From: CAYTRP01 sp964625145
Lineage (GTDB): Bacteria > Sumerlaeota > Sumerlaeia > SLMS01 > JAHLLQ01
NCBI GenBank assembly: GCA_964625145.1
Contig: CAZVAQ010000035.1
Coordinates: forward strand, 1 to 25,394
Direction: 5' to 3'
Length of the DNA stretch: 25,394 nt
The stretch's first letter is position 1; each line of letters begins with the position of its first letter. A program made the translations under genes and the position numbers. A model generated the notes under the pieces. The model was given only the letters and a program-made list of their open reading frames with translations, was not told the DNA's origin and did no database searches. Positions 21,764 to 25,394 of the stretch are shown piece after piece.

Positions 21764-23476
21764 ATGTCGTACAACCCCTCCAACCCACTGATCGCCCAGT
21801 CAGACCTGAGCATCATGCTTGAGCTGAGCAGCCCGCTGTACACGGAAGCCCGTGACCAGGTTGCGCGCTTCGCGGAGATCATTGAGTCCGCCGAGTATGT
21901 CCATCGCTACCAGATCTCCCCCCTCAGCCTCTGGAACGCCGCCGCGTCCGGCATGACCTACGAGGAAATCGATCAGGCCATCCGTCAATTCGCCCGCTAC
22001 CCTGTCCCCGAGACGGTTTTCATCCAGATCCGCGAACAGATCGCCCGTTACGGCCGCATCCGCCTCGTCCGCGAGGAAGGCAAGCTCTTCCTCATCTGCG
22101 AGGACGAGCCCACCATGATGCAGATCGTGCGGCTCAAGAAGGTCCAGCCCTACCTCGGCAAGCAGGTCTCGCCCACCCGTATCGAGGTCGACGACAAGAA
22201 CCGCGGCCTGCTCAAGCAAGCCCTCATCAAGGAAAAGCACCCGGTCGAGGACTTGGCCGGCTACATCGAGGGAGACCCGCTTCCCGTCAACCTGCGCGAG
22301 ACCTGCCTGTCCGGCAAACCCTTCAACCTGCGCGAGTACCAATCCGACGCCGCCGGCGTTTTCTATGCCTCGGGCGGTGTGCGCGGCGGTTCCGGCGTCC
22401 TGGTCCTCCCTTGCGGGGCGGGCAAGACGGTCATCGGCATCGCCACACTGGCCCGCATCGGCCAGAAGACCCTGATCCTGACCACCAATATTACGGCGCT
22501 GCGGCAATGGATCGCCGAGCTCCTCGACAAGACAGACCTGACCGCCGACATGGTGGGGGAGTATTCCGGCGAGAAAAAGGAAATCCGCCCCGTCACCGTG
22601 TCCACCTACCAGCTGTTGACCTATCGCAAGGCCAAGAGCGACGAGTTCGTCCACATGGAATTGTTCAACAGCCACAACTGGGGCCTGATCGTGTACGACG
22701 AGGTGCACATGCTCCCCGCGCCGGTCTTTCGCTCCGTGGCGAATATCCAGGCGCGTCGCCGCCTGGGTCTGACCGCCACCCTCGTGCGCGAGGATGGTTG
22801 CGAGGACGACGTGTTCTCCCTCATCGGACCCAAGAAGTTCGACATGCCCTGGAAGTCCCTGGAGGGCCAGGGCTGGATCGCCACGGCCCATTGCATCGAG
22901 GTCCGCGTTCCGCTCCCACATGCGCTCAAGGTCGAATATGCCGTCGCCGACCAGCGCGAGCAATTCCGTCTGGCCTCCGAAAACCCCGCCAAGATGGAGG
23001 TCATCCATCAATTGCTGGAGCGCCATCGCGGCGACAACATCCTCATCATTGGCCAGTACCTCGACCAGCTCGAGAAGCTCTCCAACGAGTTCAACGCGCC
23101 CATCATCACCGGCAAGACCCCCAACAAGGAACGCGACGACATCTACCGGCGCTTCAAGAACAAGGAAATGCACCTGCTGATCGTCAGCAAGGTGGCCAAC
23201 TTCGCCATCGACCTGCCCGACGCCAACGTCGCCATCCAGGTCAGCGGCACTTTTGGTTCGCGCCAAGAGGAAGCCCAGCGCTTGGGCCGTGTCCTCAGGC
23301 CCAAGGGCGAGGGGCTGGAAAACGTGGCCCACTTCTACTCCATCGTCAGCCGGTCCACCTCCGAGGAGCAATTCGCCCTCAAGCGCCAGACTTTCCTGGC
23401 CCAGCAGGGCTACAGCTACAGCATTGAATTCGTCGAGCTGGCGGAGGAATCGGCACCGGTCGCCGCAAAGGAATAA
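21764..23476 (+). CDS. XPB/Rad25-type DNA helicase (SF2)
   Basis: A 570-aa ATP-dependent 3'-5' DNA helicase of the bacterial XPB family. Residues about 7-120 are the XPB/Ssl2-like N-terminal (Helicase_C_3) domain (NPLIAQSDLSIMLEL, HRYQISPLSLWNAAASG). The helicase core starts at about 188 (LREYQSDA, Q-motif-like region). Walker A is PCGAGKT (216-222), Walker B DEVH (312-315), motif III GLTAT (335-339) followed by VRED (341-344, the RED motif typical of XPB), and motif VI QRLGRVLRPKG near 506-516. The C-terminus has the QGYSYSIEF ending seen in this family. GGAAAGG lies 6 bp before ATG 21764. In eukaryotes XPB opens DNA in TFIIH; in bacteria the role in repair or transcription is less settled. 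The following gene encodes its usual genomic partner. Transcription may be controlled by the palindrome and hairpins upstream. Confidence 0.96.
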   Translation: MSYNPSNPLIAQSDLSIMLELSSPLYTEARDQVARFAEIIESAEYVHRYQISPLSLWNAAASGMTYEEIDQAIRQFARYPVPETVFIQIREQIARYGRIRLVREEGKLFLICEDEPTMMQIVRLKKVQPYLGKQVSPTRIEVDDKNRGLLKQALIKEKHPVEDLAGYIEGDPLPVNLRETCLSGKPFNLREYQSDAAGVFYASGGVRGGSGVLVLPCGAGKTVIGIATLARIGQKTLILTTNITALRQWIAELLDKTDLTADMVGEYSGEKKEIRPVTVSTYQLLTYRKAKSDEFVHMELFNSHNWGLIVYDEVHMLPAPVFRSVANIQARRRLGLTATLVREDGCEDDVFSLIGPKKFDMPWKSLEGQGWIATAHCIEVRVPLPHALKVEYAVADQREQFRLASENPAKMEVIHQLLERHRGDNILIIGQYLDQLEKLSNEFNAPIITGKTPNKERDDIYRRFKNKEMHLLIVSKVANFAIDLPDANVAIQVSGTFGSRQEEAQRLGRVLRPKGEGLENVAHFYSIVSRSTSEEQFALKRQTFLAQQGYSYSIEFVELAEESAPVAAKE

Positions 23477-23640
23477 TTCACGACAACATCAGACGGCCAC
23501 CTGCGCTTTTGGGTTGCGGTTTTACACATCGAGTCGCAAGGTAGGGTGCCGTCCAGAACAGAAACAGACGGTTTCCTGGCGCATCCGCGCCGGAATTGCA
23601 TCACCAGCAGGACACCACTCCGCGATCAGCAAAGAACCCA
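23477..23640 (+). other. Hairpin-rich gap between XPB and its partner gene
   Basis: This 164-bp gap holds three consecutive stems. GACGGC (23492-23497) pairs with GCCGTC (23548-23553), continuing inward with ACC/GGT and TGCG/CGCA around an asymmetric loop. GAAAC-AGACG-GTTTC lies at 23561-23575. GGCGC-ATCC-GCGCC (23578-23591) extends with C-G and T-G pairs to 23576-23593. None has a T-tract, so these are not simple terminators. No small frame with a good start was seen. Confidence 0.35.
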
Positions 23641-25394
23641 ATGAAGCTTAAGAGCATCCTCAAGCTCCTCTCCACAGACCACCTGCGCCAGATCGAGCAG
23701 CATTGGGGGATTGCGCCCGCCGAAACCGCCGACGCCAAGGGGGGGGGCGCCAAGGAAGTCCTCATCGGCAACCTCTACCAGAGGCTTCAAAATCGAAACG
23801 CCTGGGAAACCGCCACCCGCGACATGACCGGGCCCGAGCGCGATCTCATCAATTTCCTCGCCATCCACGGTGGCGACCTGGAGGCCACCGAGGTGTGTCG
23901 CCGCTTCTTCGAGGGCGACAACATCAAGATGTTCCAGATGGTCAACAGCCTCGCCGAGCGGGGCCTGGTCTTCTTTGACGAGGTTCCGGGCATTCCCGAG
24001 CAACTCACCCTCGTCGGCATCCCGGAGCCATTCCTGCGATTCATCGACCTCCCCTCCTTCTGGGAGGGCTACCTCGGCCACTTCCTCAAGGAACTTTCAA
24101 ACAACGAGCTCAAGCACATCGCCACACAGGGCCTGAAGCTCCAGCCCGCCACTGCCAACAAGAACTACCTCATTCACATCATCCGCAAGTCGCTGCTCGA
24201 TCCCGTCTTCCTGCGCAAGTACATCGACCGGCTCGGAGAGGCCCCCGGAGGCGTCTTCCAGTCCCTTGTCGATTCCAAGGGCGTGGCTGTCTACCGCGAC
24301 CTGCTCGAACTCAACATCCAGCGCCGATATGATCAATCGCGCGGCGATGCCATCCAATGGCTCCTCAATACCAGCGGCATCGTCTTCACCGCCGTCCCCG
24401 GCGGCAACAAGTACAACAACCTGCTGATGATCCCCCGCGATGTCATGTACATCCTGGCGAATCATTTCCAGCCCGACCAGCGCACTTTCCGCGAGCTGGA
24501 TTCGGTCTCCGTCGTCGAGAAGCAACGCCCACCGGCCGTCATCCTCGACAACTCCAACACGCTGCTGCGCGACCTTGTCATCATTGCCCAGATGGTGGAT
24601 CGCTACCCGGTTCGCGTGCTGGCCACCGGTGGCATTGGCAAGAACGACCTCAAGCGCCTGATGCCCTACCTCAGCGCCCACAAGTCCCTCAAGTACGCCG
24701 AGTTCCTCACGCTCTTCCTCATCGAGAAGAAGCTGCTCGTCTCCACCGGCGAGACCTATCGCGTCGCGCGCAACTTCACCGATTGGATTTCGGACAGCCA
24801 GCGCGCCTACCAGGACCTCCTTTCATGGTGGCTCACCTCCAGCGCCTGGAACGAGGAGTTCGTCGAGGGCAACACCGTTCATGTCGAACCGCAGCCTTCC
24901 GGCCTCGTCTCCATCGTCGGCTTCCGCCGTGTCGTGCTCGATGTCCTCTCGGAAATGCCTCGCGACCGATGGTGCGTGGAAACCGGCTTCTACGAGCAGG
25001 TCCTTCCGAAGATCCAACAGGACATCCCGCGTCGCGGCGAGCCGCTTGCCTACGACAAGCACACCCGCGGCAACGAGCTCGTCATTGAGTCGGTCCTCGC
25101 GGAAACCCTGCACTGGCTCGGAATCCTGGCCATTGGCGTTTCCAGCGACAAGGACGTCGAGATTATCGGCACGCGATTGGGCGATGGCAAGACGCTCAAG
25201 GCCCGCGGCGGCAGCCGTGGCCGCCCCCGCAAGCAGAAGGCTCTCTCCTACACCTTCCGCTTCACCGACCTCGGCCGCTTCGTCTTCTCACGACCGCTTG
25301 AGCTGTGGGGCGCGCTCTTCGACAAGGAGAACGACGACGAGGTCCTGCCACTGAACTTCGACGTCAACTCTTTCATACTCCAGCCCACACACGA
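23641..25394 (+). CDS. XPB-partner protein with helicase-associated domain (partial, runs off window)
   Basis: An open frame from ATG 23641 to the window edge, 584 complete codons with no stop. It begins MKLKSILKLLSTDHLRQIEQ, followed by a Gly run (GGG near residues 34-36) and a series of alpha-helical segments without transmembrane helices. A basic linker GGSRGRPRKQK lies near residues 523-533. The final visible residues (LNFDVNSFILQPTHE) look like the beginning of an XPB/Ssl2-like Helicase_C_3 domain, which typically opens with a 'vvQPdfe' strand. In actinobacteria a large protein with this domain is encoded beside the XPB helicase, and this gene follows XPB on the same strand after 164 bp. 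It probably works with the helicase in DNA repair, but no enzymatic motif is seen in the visible part. The Shine-Dalgarno is weak (AAAGAA). A G9 run lies at 23739-23747 inside the coding frame. Confidence 0.85.
   Translation, partial: MKLKSILKLLSTDHLRQIEQHWGIAPAETADAKGGGAKEVLIGNLYQRLQNRNAWETATRDMTGPERDLINFLAIHGGDLEATEVCRRFFEGDNIKMFQMVNSLAERGLVFFDEVPGIPEQLTLVGIPEPFLRFIDLPSFWEGYLGHFLKELSNNELKHIATQGLKLQPATANKNYLIHIIRKSLLDPVFLRKYIDRLGEAPGGVFQSLVDSKGVAVYRDLLELNIQRRYDQSRGDAIQWLLNTSGIVFTAVPGGNKYNNLLMIPRDVMYILANHFQPDQRTFRELDSVSVVEKQRPPAVILDNSNTLLRDLVIIAQMVDRYPVRVLATGGIGKNDLKRLMPYLSAHKSLKYAEFLTLFLIEKKLLVSTGETYRVARNFTDWISDSQRAYQDLLSWWLTSSAWNEEFVEGNTVHVEPQPSGLVSIVGFRRVVLDVLSEMPRDRWCVETGFYEQVLPKIQQDIPRRGEPLAYDKHTRGNELVIESVLAETLHWLGILAIGVSSDKDVEIIGTRLGDGKTLKARGGSRGRPRKQKALSYTFRFTDLGRFVFSRPLELWGALFDKENDDEVLPLNFDVNSFILQPTH

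Noticed and set aside
21800..23371. Long minus-strand open frame (523 codons) opposite the XPB helicase
   Set aside because: It is a mirror of the GC-biased third codon positions of a well-identified gene. Its translation is low-complexity (Leu/Val/Asp/Gly) and has no recognisable domain.
1..25394. CRISPR arrays, insertion sequences and long repeats
   Set aside because: No regularly spaced repeats, transposase frames or long direct repeats were seen on reading both strands. The only clear repeat is the diverged Hcp gene pair.

Overview
The window is about 60% GC by eye, densely coded and mostly on the + strand, with many genes whose stop and start codons overlap (ATGA or TGATG). Secreted proteins with LamG, FG-GAP/VCBS and beta-helix repeats, Hcp-like proteins carrying signal peptides, a GntR/LacI hybrid regulator and a bacterial XPB helicase together suggest a Gram-negative-type bacterium of the Planctomycetes/Verrucomicrobia/Lentisphaerae/Sumerlaeota kind. 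No rRNA or marker gene is present, so this placement is inference only.

Region 1 (1-11232) is a translationally coupled operon for exported proteins. It holds the tail of an unknown gene, a 1023-aa LamG plus ten-repeat FG-GAP protein, a secreted alpha/beta hydrolase, a small membrane-anchored protein, a 1119-aa LamG/beta-helix/FG-GAP-like protein and a 681-aa beta-helix-like protein. A GntR regulator with a LacI-type sensor domain follows 67 bp later. The layout resembles a carbohydrate-responsive surface or extracellular-polymer locus, but no glycosidase or SusC/D pair is visible.

Region 2 (11414-12497, minus strand) has tRNA-Arg(CCG) with an encoded CCA and, upstream of it, a Xer-type tyrosine recombinase.

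Region 3 (12721-14100) is a tandem pair of Hcp-family proteins with Sec signal peptides. The first copy is frameshifted at a G6 run. No type VI secretion genes are nearby.

Region 4 (14137-15690) is xylA, preceded by a leader with a strong hairpin, a terminator-like hairpin and a nested hairpin covering the Shine-Dalgarno, and followed by a terminator-like hairpin.

Region 5 (15774-19794) is a four-gene operon: a TGS/ThrRS-like/uridine-kinase fusion whose editing-site residues are all replaced, a flippase-like membrane protein, a two-TM protein and a small unknown protein. It ends 6 bp from a convergent gene for a largely disordered protein (19801-20886).

Region 6 (20887-25394) has a structured 403-bp intergenic region, a small single-TM protein, a 207-bp gap with four hairpins and a candidate promoter/operator, the XPB-type helicase, a second hairpin-rich gap, and the start of the XPB partner protein, which runs off the window. 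The best leads for new biology are the exported Hcp pair, the XPB-partner locus with its structured leaders, and the editing-dead ThrRS-like nucleoside kinase with its membrane neighbours.
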